From a virus, in IMG/VR virus record IMGVR_UViG_3300042862_000073, positions 1 through 56,794 of that record: a DNA stretch of 56,794 bases; one strand, given 5' to 3'. Positions 6,371-13,450 of the stretch are shown in pieces. Positions within the stretch are counted from its first letter, which is position 1. Each line of letters begins with the position of its first letter. The notes beneath the pieces were generated by a model. It saw nothing but the letters and a program-made list of their open reading frames with translations, was not told where the DNA came from and made no database searches. The position numbers were made by a program, and so were the translations under genes.

Positions 6371-6580
6371 ATGAAAGAACTTTTTGAAACAGACTACGTT
6401 ATTTATGACGAGGAATATGACCACGTTATTCAATTTTCAAATGGGGATATTGTACTATTTGGAACAAAGAACGAAGCTGAAGAAGATTCCCGTGGTATTG
6501 CATCGGGCAATCGAGTTGTAAGCTGCACTGACCTGCCTGACTATTGGAAGCAAATTATATTAACTCAAATAAATAAATAA
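6371..6580 (+). CDS. Hypothetical acidic protein (69 aa)
   Basis: Start follows AAAATAAACAAC, the initiation context recurring in this operon. Acidic N-terminal half (ELFETDYVIYDEEYDHV), then IVLFGTKNEAEEDSRG, suggesting a small alpha/beta fold. No recognised family. Confidence 0.6.
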   Translation: MKELFETDYVIYDEEYDHVIQFSNGDIVLFGTKNEAEEDSRGIASGNRVVSCTDLPDYWKQIILTQINK

Positions 6581-6590
6581 AACAAACAAC

Positions 6591-6830
6591 ATGAAAAAAG
6601 TATTAATGATTATGGCGCTAGCAATTGGATTGACTAGCTGCGAAAAGGAAACAAGTAAGCCGTGCAACTGCGGTACAATTACTAACGATGGTATCAATGG
6701 TAGCTGCTATTGGCTAGAGATTGAGAACGATTGCTCTGGCAATAAGAAAACATTCTGCTTCGATCAGAGTGTGTGGATGTCAGCCTATGTAGGCAGTAAC
6801 TTTTGTGTAACTAATCAAAACCAATGGTAA
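6591..6830 (+). CDS. Lipoprotein (79 aa)
   Basis: Classic lipoprotein signal: MKKVLMIMALAIGLTSC, with lipobox LTSC and acceptor Cys17. The mature part is cysteine-rich (CNCGTITNDG, GSCYWLEIENDCSG, CFDQS, NFC), compatible with disulfides in the periplasm or at the outer membrane surface. A phage lipoprotein expressed in infected cells could block receptors (superinfection exclusion), but this is inference. Second lipoprotein of the operon after the gene at 3120. Confidence 0.75.
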   Translation: MKKVLMIMALAIGLTSCEKETSKPCNCGTITNDGINGSCYWLEIENDCSGNKKTFCFDQSVWMSAYVGSNFCVTNQNQW

Positions 6831-6831
6831 T

Positions 6832-7056
6832 ATGAGCAACATTCCATATCAAGAAGTTATCGAAGGCAATCTAAAAGCCGAGAAGGATACAGGAGATTTC
6901 GGTGGTCCAAATCAATGGCGCCTACACGTAAAAACTAATCAAGGTAGGTGGGAATCAGTACAATGGATGAATGTCCATAGTATTCAACGCTTCTTCAGCG
7001 CCAAGCTACCTGTGTATCAAGAAATAAGTTCAACCAAATACCAATTAGAAAGATGA
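6832..7056 (+). CDS. Hypothetical protein (74 aa)
   Basis: ATG one base after the lipoprotein stop. Small protein with several Trp and Gln residues (NQWRLHVKTNQGRWESVQWM), probably beta-rich. Coupled to the next gene by an ATGA overlap at 7053-7056. No family recognised. Confidence 0.6.
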   Translation: MSNIPYQEVIEGNLKAEKDTGDFGGPNQWRLHVKTNQGRWESVQWMNVHSIQRFFSAKLPVYQEISSTKYQLER

Positions 7057-7316
7057 GCAAACAAGAAGTAGAGGACCAAATCAGAAACTTCATCGAGTAC
7101 TACACCTCCAATGAGGAGGAGGGTATCAGAATGTTTAACACTCTTGATGACTACATGAACGAAGTGTATACCACATGGTATGAACTTAATGCAATCGTTA
7201 CCGGTGCAGAGCTTTCCGAATTGACACGAGCTGTAAATGCAGGAGAGTTCAACGGCCATAAGAGTATGGAGACTATATACAAGATAACTAACGGTATAAC
7301 AAAACAAATAAAGTAA
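7053..7316 (+). CDS. Hypothetical acidic helical protein (87 aa)
   Basis: Starts in the ATGA overlap with its predecessor and its stop overlaps the next ATG at 7316. Mostly helical and acidic (EVEDQIRNFIEYYTSNEEEGIRMFNTLDDYMNEVYTTW). No export signal, no known motif. Confidence 0.65.
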   Translation: MSKQEVEDQIRNFIEYYTSNEEEGIRMFNTLDDYMNEVYTTWYELNAIVTGAELSELTRAVNAGEFNGHKSMETIYKITNGITKQIK

Positions 7317-7813
7317 TGGCTAATTGGTGCGGCAATAATGTTATATTCTCAGGAGAGAATGTAGACAAGGTGGATGAACTATTCACTAAGCTTATGAAAC
7401 AACAGGACATTGACAATCTTGGTATACGCCCCGATTGGGAGGCATGCAAGAAGAATGACGCCATGTATATGTTCTACATAGATAAACACGATTCAGGTTC
7501 CTATAGGTTTGAAACTAAGTGGGCTCCTGCTATCAATACTATCTTTCTTATAGGGCGGCGTTTCAAAGTTGCCTTCGAAATGGAATGGGATGAATGCGGC
7601 ATGGGACTATACGGCAAGATGATGTTCAACCCTGATATGCCTGATGTCGTAATGATGGCTGATGCTTCAGGTACTAACTTCCGATATGACGAAGAGAAGG
7701 ATAAATACATCTATAACGGTGAGGAGTATGAATCTAAGTATGACTTCCTGGACGGTGTCATTGACACCACTCCACTATCACCCATTAGTAAAGACCAAAT
7801 ACTAATAACATGA
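7316..7813 (+). CDS. YubB/Api92-like ferredoxin-fold protein
   Basis: 165 residues beginning MANWCGNNVIFSG, the N-W-C-x-N-x-hydrophobic-x-x-x-G signature of the YubB/Api92 family (DUF1281-type ferredoxin-like domain), seen on plasmids and phages. The rest fits: a WAPAINTIF segment, then FEMEWDECGMGLYGKM, matching the family's aromatic and Gly-rich second half. The biochemical function of the family is not established. Coupled to its neighbours by one-base and four-base overlaps. Confidence 0.75.
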   Translation: MANWCGNNVIFSGENVDKVDELFTKLMKQQDIDNLGIRPDWEACKKNDAMYMFYIDKHDSGSYRFETKWAPAINTIFLIGRRFKVAFEMEWDECGMGLYGKMMFNPDMPDVVMMADASGTNFRYDEEKDKYIYNGEEYESKYDFLDGVIDTTPLSPISKDQILIT

Positions 7814-8004
7814 GAAGATTAATTGACATGCTAGCTGTGCTCGGTGCAATTTGCACACCGACAAGCATTATCCTGTGGATATTCGCCTATGACCTAGGCC
7901 TGCACAGGGAGTTATCAGTATACATACTGCTGATTTCTTTATCCTGCGGTGCAGTTGCAATCGTAACAAATACTATATACGATATTATTTATGGTGAAGA
8001 TTAA
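7810..8004 (+). CDS. Small membrane protein, two TM segments (64 aa)
   Basis: ATGA overlap start. Two hydrophobic segments, about residues 6-28 (MLAVLGAICTPTSIILWIFAY) and 35-56 (LSVYILLISLSCGAVAIVTN), separated by a short polar loop. No lipobox. Possibly an inner-membrane protein expressed early; function unknown. Confidence 0.65.
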   Translation: MRRLIDMLAVLGAICTPTSIILWIFAYDLGLHRELSVYILLISLSCGAVAIVTNTIYDIIYGED

Positions 8005-8215
8005 ACAAATTGAGATGTGCGCCATACATAAGTGCGCACGAGAGTGTGACTCTGAGATACGAGGCATAGGTGATTGTATGTGTCATAACCTTAACTGGCA
8101 GAAGGCTAGTGAGAAGTTTATGGACTACAGTCTATCCTATCAAATGGATGTCGCCCCGGCACATTGGAAGGTTAAAAAATCTAATAAAACAAGCAATGGA
8201 AAGACCAAAGAGTAA
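7991..8215 (+). CDS. Cysteine-containing hypothetical protein (74 aa)
   Basis: ATG 7991 overlaps the previous gene by 14 bases; ATG 8015 (MCAIHKC) is an alternative. Cysteines in MCAIHKCARECDSE and GDCMCHN could bind a metal. The C terminus is lysine-rich (KVKKSNKTSNGKTKE). It overlaps the next small gene in a different frame. No family recognised. Confidence 0.55.
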   Translation: MVKIKQIEMCAIHKCARECDSEIRGIGDCMCHNLNWQKASEKFMDYSLSYQMDVAPAHWKVKKSNKTSNGKTKE

Positions 8216-8351
8216 CTTTATCTGCGTACTTAGTAGTACTGAGCAGGGAATTAATAGACCACAGGTAGACTACAATGAGTGGGCTATCATGGTACGTAAA
8301 GAAAACGATATGCTATACGGTATCGCAAAAGACTATAAATCAACGTATTAA
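8196..8351 (+). CDS. Hypothetical protein (51 aa)
   Basis: ATG at 8196 (MERPKSNFICVLSSTEQG), overlapping the previous gene by 20 bases, as is common in this operon. Small and basic at the N terminus, no motif. Last gene of the operon; followed by an intergenic hairpin. Confidence 0.5.
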   Translation: MERPKSNFICVLSSTEQGINRPQVDYNEWAIMVRKENDMLYGIAKDYKSTY

Positions 8352-8389
8352 GTTTTGTTTTTGTTTATTGGTTACTAGCATAAGAGTAT

Positions 8390-8416
8390 AGTGCTTGACA
8401 TTGATTGTCAGGCACT
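8390..8416 (+). terminator. Hairpin, terminator or operator
   Basis: AGTGCTTGAC (8390-8399), loop ATTGATT, GTCAGGCACT (8407-8416): a 10-base-pair stem with one T-G pair, followed by TACCTTTTG. It can end the upstream operon. It also overlaps a promoter-like pair, TTG (8396-8398) and TACCTTTT (8417-8424), so it could instead be an operator for the gene at 8488. Confidence 0.55.
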
Positions 8417-8487
8417 TACCTTTTGTTAGGTCTAATAGGTAAAACAAACTAACTAAAGAACATAATTCTAACTAAACCCAATTTAAG

Positions 8488-8712
8488 ATGTTTAATAGAC
8501 AACCACAAGAATGGTACGAGGTATATGAAACTCGTGCAGACGGAGTAAAAGAAACTCTATTTAGAAATTCAAATCTATCGGCGTGCCAGGATTACATAGA
8601 CAGGAACAAGTATTTCAAACTACTTAACATAGATCAGTGGAAACAACTGAAACACGGGCCTGTAGTAGTTAAGAACGTGACTGCACCAATTGTTAATAAA
8701 CTATTTACATAA
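8488..8712 (+). CDS. Hypothetical protein (74 aa)
   Basis: Stands alone between two promoter-bearing gaps. MFNRQPQEWYEVYETRADGVKETLFRN, then LSACQDYIDRNKYFKLLNI, suggests a small alpha/beta fold of the kind found in short phage proteins that read as a strand-turn-strand followed by a helix. No recognised function. Confidence 0.6.
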   Translation: MFNRQPQEWYEVYETRADGVKETLFRNSNLSACQDYIDRNKYFKLLNIDQWKQLKHGPVVVKNVTAPIVNKLFT

Positions 8713-8715
8713 AAA

Positions 8716-8746
8716 TTGGTGATTAAATTTACTTACATTATCTTTA
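8716..8746 (+). promoter_or_regulatory. Bacteroidota-type promoter with near-leaderless start
   Basis: TTG (8716-8718), 20 bases, TATCTTTA (8739-8746), differing from TAnnTTTG only in the last base. The ATG of the regulator gene begins four bases after the -7 element, so transcription probably starts at or within a few bases of the start codon. Confidence 0.65.
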
Positions 8747-8750
8747 CACT

Positions 8751-8942
8751 ATGACACTAATAGAGTTCCTACAAAAGAATATAGACCTCCTATCGCTATC
8801 CGAGATATCTCGCGTGTGTGATATAGAGCGTTCCAAGATGCACCGTATCGTACATAAGGGTGCTATAACAGACGATGAAGCCGAGTCAATACGAGAGGTG
8901 CTTCGTCAACTATTTGTTGATATAGAATCGCTTGAAGGCTGA
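8751..8942 (+). CDS. Small helix-turn-helix regulator (63 aa)
   Basis: 63 residues, nearly all helical. LSLSEISRVCDIERSKMHRIVHKGAITDDEAE has the layout of an HTH (helix, turn at C-D-I-E, recognition helix RSKMHRIVHKG), as in short phage repressor-like proteins. It is the first gene of a new operon that leads into the recombination genes, and its own promoter leaves almost no leader. It may control this operon. The exact family is uncertain. Confidence 0.65.
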   Translation: MTLIEFLQKNIDLLSLSEISRVCDIERSKMHRIVHKGAITDDEAESIREVLRQLFVDIESLEG

Positions 8943-9159
8943 TCTACTCAATAGAGCCCAGAAGGTAGTCAGATGGTTCGGTGTTAAGGACAGGGACCCA
9001 AAAAGAACAGCACGGGTATACTTCCCTGAATACTACAGGGGTATGATGCGTGTGTTTCGACAGGCGTGCTTCACCTTCACCGATGATGACGTAACTAGAT
9101 GGGAGGAATTAATAAGAATACTAACAGCTCAGGAAAGGGCAACAAGAAAACAAAAATGA
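8932..9159 (+). CDS. Hypothetical basic protein (75 aa), TTG start
   Basis: The best start is TTG 8932, overlapping the regulator's stop by 11 bases. Helical and basic (LLNRAQKVVRWFGVKDRDPKRTARVYFPEYYRGMMRVF). Its stop overlaps the next ATG (9156). The nearest later in-frame ATG (about 9043) would halve the protein. No family recognised. Confidence 0.55.
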   Translation: MKADLLNRAQKVVRWFGVKDRDPKRTARVYFPEYYRGMMRVFRQACFTFTDDDVTRWEELIRILTAQERATRKQK

Positions 9160-9527
9160 CACGACCAGCAAAAAGGATAAAGGCTCCGGCTGCTAAGCGC
9201 ATAACGAGAGCCGATAAGATTAGACGTGCCTATGAACTAAAGGCTCGTGTATATCAAGCGTTAAACATGGCAGGACTTGACACTACACTAAAGTATCTAC
9301 CCTATGCAAAGAACTTTGACCTACTATTTGTAGCTCTTGAACCCGATGCTAACGAGCGTCGCATTAGACTACGTAGGATTATTAGCGGCGTTCCAAAAGT
9401 AGATGACGCATTTTGGATTGAAGTACTACACCGCTACTGCTCAGAGATATATCAGGTATCAAGATTCTTCTGCGCATTTACCTACCACCCTGGTATGCTA
9501 GATCTACCATCAACCAATCAAAAATAA
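9156..9527 (+). CDS. Hypothetical basic helical protein (123 aa)
   Basis: ATGA overlap start at 9156, preferred over the upstream in-frame ATG at 9099. The N terminus is strongly basic (RPAKRIKAPAAKRITRADKIRRAYELKAR), suggesting nucleic-acid contact, followed by a helical domain. It precedes an HTH protein and the exonuclease/annealing pair, so it may help in recombination or replication. Confidence 0.6.
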   Translation: MTRPAKRIKAPAAKRITRADKIRRAYELKARVYQALNMAGLDTTLKYLPYAKNFDLLFVALEPDANERRIRLRRIISGVPKVDDAFWIEVLHRYCSEIYQVSRFFCAFTYHPGMLDLPSTNQK

Positions 9528-9533
9528 ATAGTT

Positions 9534-9842
9534 ATGCCTGCAATTGTAGATAAACTTACAATCAAATGTGATTTTCTTGACAAACGTGTTAAGCTTCTTC
9601 CATGCCAACGTGAAAGAATGAGATGGATGTGGGAGAATGGGATGAGTCAAAATCAGTTAGCCAAGAAGTATAACGTAAGCAAACGGCTTATACAATTTTG
9701 TATACACCCCGATAAGGCTGAACAGGCTAGGGCCGACTTCCTTAAACGTCAAGCAGACGGTAGATACTACAACAAGGAAAGACATACGGAGCACATGAGA
9801 GCGCATAGACAACATAAAAGAGAAGTACTAATAAATAAATAA
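9534..9842 (+). CDS. Helix-turn-helix DNA-binding protein (102 aa)
   Basis: Clear HTH at about residues 38-60: GMSQNQLAKKYNVSKRLIQFCI, with the usual A-x-x-Y-x-V-S turn and recognition helix. The C terminus is rich in His, Arg and Lys (RYYNKERHTEHMRAHRQHKRE). It resembles short phage HTH proteins of the resolvase/sigma-like type. Four bases separate it from the RecE-like gene, so it may regulate or assist recombination. Confidence 0.75.
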   Translation: MPAIVDKLTIKCDFLDKRVKLLPCQRERMRWMWENGMSQNQLAKKYNVSKRLIQFCIHPDKAEQARADFLKRQADGRYYNKERHTEHMRAHRQHKREVLINK

Positions 9843-9845
9843 ACC

Positions 9846-10700
9846 ATGAACTATTTTGAACTAGACGGAATAAACTATTCCTCATTAAAGCTTTACCACA
9901 AAAGCCCACTCCATTTCAAATGGAACCAGGACAACAGAAAGGATTCAACCGAAGCACAAAAGCTAGGTACTCTTGTCCATACGCTCGTTCTTGAGCCACA
10001 CCATATGGATAATGAATATACTATCCTTGATGTTGACAAGCGTCCTAATCGTGATGCCGACTTCCGTAACTCAGAGAACAAGCTATGGAAGCAGGTTATC
10101 ATTGAGGAGGCGGCTAGACACGGACGCATGGTAATCGACATCGACACCTACAATCAGGCTAAGGGTATGGCGGACAATGTACTACGCATCCCTGCCGTGC
10201 AGAAGCTTCTTGCATCAGCAACGATTGAACACGGTATTTCATGGACAGATCCTATGACTGGTCTATTGTGTAAGGGTAAGCCTGACGGATACAATACAGC
10301 ATCTAAGCTTGTGTTTGACCTTAAGACAACTATCTCTGCACACCCTACCGACTTTCAACGTGCTATATGGAACTATCGTTATCATGAGCAGGCGGCGTTC
10401 TATATTAATGGGTTGAACGCTGTTCATGGCGAGGATACATTCAAACGCTTCCTATTCATTGTTGTTGAGAAGGAGCCACCATACGCTGCGTCAGTATTTA
10501 TGCTAGCGGAATCAGCTATCAATGTTGGTTGGATTACCTGTCAATCACTACTCAACCTGCATAAGCAGTGCGTAGACAATGATGACTGGTCAGCACAATA
10601 CGACATTCTATCTAGCCATAGCTCAGGTGTTATGGATATGGATCTACCCGACTTTGCCTACATGAAGGCAGAGAATGATGAGTTAACTAATCAATTCTAA
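9846..10700 (+). CDS. RecE-like PD-(D/E)XK exonuclease (DUF3799 type)
   Basis: 284 residues. The N terminus INYSSLKLYHKSPLHFKW and GTLVHTLVLEP (about residues 40-55) match the DUF3799/RecE-like family. The catalytic core is visible as KPDGYN (about 142) and LVFDLKTT (about 152-159, the D-x-K pair), with YHEQAAFYINGL as the conserved Q-x-x-x-Y helix. Such enzymes resect double-stranded DNA to give 3' overhangs for an annealing protein. The next gene, two bases on, is RecT, the normal partner. The pair probably drives recombination-dependent replication or repair. Confidence 0.9.
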   Translation: MNYFELDGINYSSLKLYHKSPLHFKWNQDNRKDSTEAQKLGTLVHTLVLEPHHMDNEYTILDVDKRPNRDADFRNSENKLWKQVIIEEAARHGRMVIDIDTYNQAKGMADNVLRIPAVQKLLASATIEHGISWTDPMTGLLCKGKPDGYNTASKLVFDLKTTISAHPTDFQRAIWNYRYHEQAAFYINGLNAVHGEDTFKRFLFIVVEKEPPYAASVFMLAESAINVGWITCQSLLNLHKQCVDNDDWSAQYDILSSHSSGVMDMDLPDFAYMKAENDELTNQF

Positions 10701-10702
10701 AT

Positions 10703-11515
10703 ATGAACAAAGCAGTAGAAATCAAAAAGTTCGAAAGCCAAGTAAAGGCCTACGAAGAAACCATCACCAAGCTAGTTGGTAACAAGTATGGTATCACAGC
10801 AGACGAGTTCGCTATGTCTGTTATGACAGCAGTAAAAAAGACACCTAAGCTACTTAATTGTGACCGAGGTTCTCTCTTTGCGGCTGTCCTTTTATCAGCG
10901 GAGCTAAAGCTTCCCTTCAACACACCATCAGGATTCTCCTACATCATTCCATACGGTAATGAGGCGCAGTTCCAGGTAGGTTACAAGGGGCTAGTAGAAA
11001 TTGCCTACCGTAACCCACGAGTTAAGTCGGTATATGCCGGTGTTGTATATCAAGATGAGGTTGCGGCAGGGCTATTCAGATACTCACGAGGTATGGATGT
11101 CATCCTCGAACACACACCGATTATGAACAGAACACCAGAGCAGGAACGTGAGAAGGAGGTGTACTGTACATACGGTATTGTTAAGCTTGAGGGTGCTGAC
11201 CCAATCATTGAGGTGCTTGACGCCAATCAACTTAATGCTATCAAGAAGATCAGCAAGGGTGCAGGTTCACAATCAAGTCCCTACAATAATGGTACAGACA
11301 TAGCCGATTGGATGTATAAGAAGGCGGCTATCAAACAATGCCTCAAGACAGTACCTAAGCAGGGTGTACCTGAGATAGCTATGGCTGTTGAGGTGGATGA
11401 CAAACTATCTTCAGGCAGTAGAGCAATCATCAACGAGGATGGCGGTGTAGAGATACAGGACGTGGACTTCGTTGAAAAGCATGAAGCTAAGGACGAAATC
11501 TTTAATGACCTATGA
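10703..11515 (+). CDS. recT: RecT family single-strand annealing protein
   Basis: 270 residues with the RecT signatures in order: CDRGSLFAAVLLSAELKLPFNTPSGFSYIIPYG (about 54-87), then QVGYKGLVEIAYR (about 92-105) and YKKAAIKQC (about 205-213). RecT coats and anneals complementary strands made by the exonuclease encoded just upstream. The acidic C-terminal tail (EDGGVEIQDVDFVEKHEAKDEIF) is typical and could bind a partner. Its stop overlaps the next gene (ATGA at 11512-11515). No frameshift or truncation seen. Confidence 0.95.
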   Translation: MNKAVEIKKFESQVKAYEETITKLVGNKYGITADEFAMSVMTAVKKTPKLLNCDRGSLFAAVLLSAELKLPFNTPSGFSYIIPYGNEAQFQVGYKGLVEIAYRNPRVKSVYAGVVYQDEVAAGLFRYSRGMDVILEHTPIMNRTPEQEREKEVYCTYGIVKLEGADPIIEVLDANQLNAIKKISKGAGSQSSPYNNGTDIADWMYKKAAIKQCLKTVPKQGVPEIAMAVEVDDKLSSGSRAIINEDGGVEIQDVDFVEKHEAKDEIFNDL

Positions 11516-11637
11516 TAGACGAAATCCTAACAGAAATTGAAGGCCTAGTGTATAGTGGTGTACGTCTGAACGTACATCACATACGCGCCATATTCCGTAA
11601 ATACAAACAACTAAATAACGATGAAAGTAACACTTAA
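11512..11637 (+). CDS. Very small hypothetical protein (41 aa)
   Basis: Starts in the ATGA overlap with recT and overlaps the next gene by 17 bases. MIDEILTEIEGLVYSGVRLNVHHIRAIFRKYKQLN is likely two helices. Tight coupling on both sides supports a real gene. Function unknown. Confidence 0.55.
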   Translation: MIDEILTEIEGLVYSGVRLNVHHIRAIFRKYKQLNNDESNT

Positions 11638-12043
11638 TTCACAAGAGCATGGGACGTGCTACCTAATGATGTCCAACAGGTTGTATCTCAATCTAGAGGA
11701 GGATGTCTATGATCTTATAGCTGGCTATGCCTTCGCTAAATGGAAGAACATCTTCTTTGACTCGCTACAGGAGAAGTTCCACTATCACCTTCTCTTTAAT
11801 GACAAGCGCATCCGCCTTCACATTACTGGTGATGACTTTATTGAACTGGATATATCCAAGGCAAAGAAGATTGATGCCGACCTTGTAGTGCTAACACACA
11901 TTAATAAGGGCGAGGTTGATTTTGTCGGCTATGCAAAAGTCACTGACATATACATGATGGACAACGTTAGTATAGACGGTGACAAGAAGGTAGTCAAGAT
12001 AACAGAAGATAAACTAATTAAATTTAAAGAAGATGTCGGATGA
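11621..12043 (+). CDS. Hypothetical protein (140 aa)
   Basis: Located two genes after recT. Contains FHYHLLFNDKRIRLHITGDDFIELDISKAKKIDADLVVLTHINKGEVDFVGYAKV, an alpha/beta stretch ending in a strand that resembles phage proteins with nuclease-like folds. I cannot identify catalytic residues with confidence, so it is left unassigned. Its last 11 bases overlap the next gene. Confidence 0.65.
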   Translation: MKVTLNSQEHGTCYLMMSNRLYLNLEEDVYDLIAGYAFAKWKNIFFDSLQEKFHYHLLFNDKRIRLHITGDDFIELDISKAKKIDADLVVLTHINKGEVDFVGYAKVTDIYMMDNVSIDGDKKVVKITEDKLIKFKEDVG

Positions 12044-12251
12044 ACATGAGAAACTAATGGGATCAATGACGGTCCACAAGGGACACAAGCTGTTCCGGTA
12101 CAACACCAGTACTACTGAGCTAGCCGTATGCACGGATTATGATACCGATGAATACGGACGCCGCAAGGTAACAATGGAAAACGACTGCCTGTATATACTG
12201 GCACTCAACGAAAGAAACGCAATTAGAAAACTTAAAAACTTAGCAAAATGA
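12033..12251 (+). CDS. Hypothetical protein (72 aa)
   Basis: ATG 12033 overlaps the previous stop; its own stop overlaps the next ATG (12248-12251). The pattern H-K-L-F-R-Y-N-x-S-T-x-E-L-A then Y-I-L-A-L-N-E-R-N-A-x-R-K-L is one I associate with many small Bacteroidota phage proteins of unknown function: probably a beta hairpin followed by a helix. Confidence 0.65.
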   Translation: MSDEHEKLMGSMTVHKGHKLFRYNTSTTELAVCTDYDTDEYGRRKVTMENDCLYILALNERNAIRKLKNLAK

Positions 12252-12505
12252 TACAGACAACAGCAATAGTAATAGCAGTATTATCAATCATCACAAACGT
12301 ATTCCAATACTTTTGGGGCAGACAGACAAGCCAAATGCTTGAAGAGTTAGAGTATAGACATAGCGGTCTTATAGATACCTATATCGAAATACGCGGTAAG
12401 TTCTTTGACCTTAAAAATAAGGAGGTGAAGAAGCCTATCAAGCGTACACCTCCACAAAAGAAGGTAGGACCAGGACGTCCAATAGGATCTAAAAACAAGA
12501 AATAG
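12248..12505 (+). CDS. Membrane-anchored protein with AT-hook-like tail (85 aa)
   Basis: Residues 4-22 (TTAIVIAVLSIITNVFQYF) form one membrane segment. A helical linker follows (SQMLEELEYRHSGLIDTYIEIRGKFF), then a Lys/Pro-rich tail ending GPGRPIGSKNKK. The GRP core flanked by basic residues is an AT-hook, a minor-groove binder. The layout could tether AT-rich DNA to the membrane, but no partner is known and short GRP tails also occur by chance in phage proteins. Confidence 0.6.
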   Translation: MIQTTAIVIAVLSIITNVFQYFWGRQTSQMLEELEYRHSGLIDTYIEIRGKFFDLKNKEVKKPIKRTPPQKKVGPGRPIGSKNKK

Positions 12506-12506
12506 T

Positions 12507-12857
12507 ATGACGGACGATGAGAAAATGAAGGTATTAAACCTTATCATGTGGCTACAGGTAGGTATCTATGCGGCTGATGAGTGCGAGCCAATCAAATGGT
12601 TCTACACCAAGCAGACAAAACAACTACTCAAGCGACTGGTAGACACCATTCAAAAGGAACACGGAATTGTTATCAAGGCCCTGTGGGAGGTAGACGGAGT
12701 GAAGATGCCGGATGTTACGAGAGCTATAGATGAGTTCGCCAATCAACTTGCGAAAGCCGACTACTACAAACTACCCGACATAACAAGATTAATAGAAATG
12801 TATAACAACGGTGAGATGGAAAAGTATTTCATCCGCCCAATAAATCAAGACGTATGA
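12507..12857 (+). CDS. Hypothetical helical protein (116 aa)
   Basis: Begins one base after the previous stop and overlaps the next gene by ATGA at 12854. Helical with alternating acidic and basic residues (DDEKMKVLNLIMWLQVGIYAADECEPIKWFYTKQTKQLLKRLV). No motif recognised. Confidence 0.6.
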   Translation: MTDDEKMKVLNLIMWLQVGIYAADECEPIKWFYTKQTKQLLKRLVDTIQKEHGIVIKALWEVDGVKMPDVTRAIDEFANQLAKADYYKLPDITRLIEMYNNGEMEKYFIRPINQDV

Positions 12858-13102
12858 AACCAGCAGGAGGAATGATTAAGCTAGCACCCATCTACATCGA
12901 CAAGAAAAGTTCGGCTATCCACACAAACGAGAAGCCGGAACTATCTTCAATGGGTAAGATTATAGAACTAGGACCTGATGTAACAGGATTTACAGAAGGA
13001 CAAGTTATTGTGTTCAACCCTAAAAAGTTGACAATAGCATCAGAGAACGGCGTTAACGTAGGTTACATCCACTCTGATCTAATAGACGCTATCTACGAAT
13101 AG
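12854..13102 (+). CDS. GroES-like co-chaperonin homologue (82 aa)
   Basis: Short GroES-type sequence: KLAPIYIDKK at the N terminus, then GKIIELGPDVTGFTEGQVIVFNP, which parallels the GroES core (G-x-hydrophobic-x-E-V-G-P-D-V-x-x-F-x-x-G-D-x-V), and a C-terminal strand with I-x-S-D-L-I-D-A-I, resembling the end of Cpn10. Phage co-chaperonins can replace host GroES in folding the capsid protein. It is somewhat shorter than cellular GroES (about 95 residues), and the mobile loop is hard to place. A second, larger GroES-like protein is encoded at 55100-55828. Confidence 0.75.
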   Translation: MKPAGGMIKLAPIYIDKKSSAIHTNEKPELSSMGKIIELGPDVTGFTEGQVIVFNPKKLTIASENGVNVGYIHSDLIDAIYE

Positions 13103-13123
13103 CATAGTTTCTCATCGTTAAAG

Positions 13124-13157
13124 TGGGGCGGTCCAAACGTGGATGCCCCATTTTTTT
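13124..13157. terminator. Rho-independent terminator between convergent genes
   Basis: TGGGGC (13124-13129) pairs with GCCCCA (13145-13150), with an inner TCCA/TGGA stem, followed by TTTTTTT. It ends the rightward RecT/GroES operon. Read from the other strand it has a weaker T tract (ACTTT) and may also stop the leftward operon. Confidence 0.85.
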
Positions 13158-13449
13158 ATCCCTTCTTGGTACTTTTACCATTAGATCCATTGCGAGCACG
13201 ATTCTTTGAAGCGGCTTCCTTTACTGTACGGCCCGACTTGGTATGGCTCATGTCCTTACCGTCTCCATTACCTTCAGTACCTGCTCTTCTATTGGCTTTA
13301 TTTAAACCACTTCTATATGCTACACGCTCAGGTGTAGATTGATACTTAGTATCATACGCAAGTTTCTTCTTGCGGCTTTCAGGATTTTCTGCATAACCTT
13401 TAGCAGATTTACTAGTTCCTGTAGACTTTCCAGCCAATTTATTTCTCAT
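13156..13449 (-). CDS. Very basic conserved phage protein (97 aa)
   Basis: Lys/Arg/Asn-rich with almost no hydrophobic core: STGTSKSAKGYAENPESRKKK, then AYDTKYQSTPERVAYRSGLNK and GTEGNGDGKDMSHTKSG. I recognise this pattern (Y-x-x-T-P-E-R, G-N-G-D-G-x-D-x-S-H-T) from many phages of marine and Bacteroidota hosts, usually without known function. The charge suggests packaging with DNA or a role in the capsid. It is the last gene of a leftward trio of tiny basic proteins. Confidence 0.8.
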   Translation of the reverse strand: MRNKLAGKSTGTSKSAKGYAENPESRKKKLAYDTKYQSTPERVAYRSGLNKANRRAGTEGNGDGKDMSHTKSGRTVKEAASKNRARNGSNGKSTKKG

Positions 13450-13450
13450 A

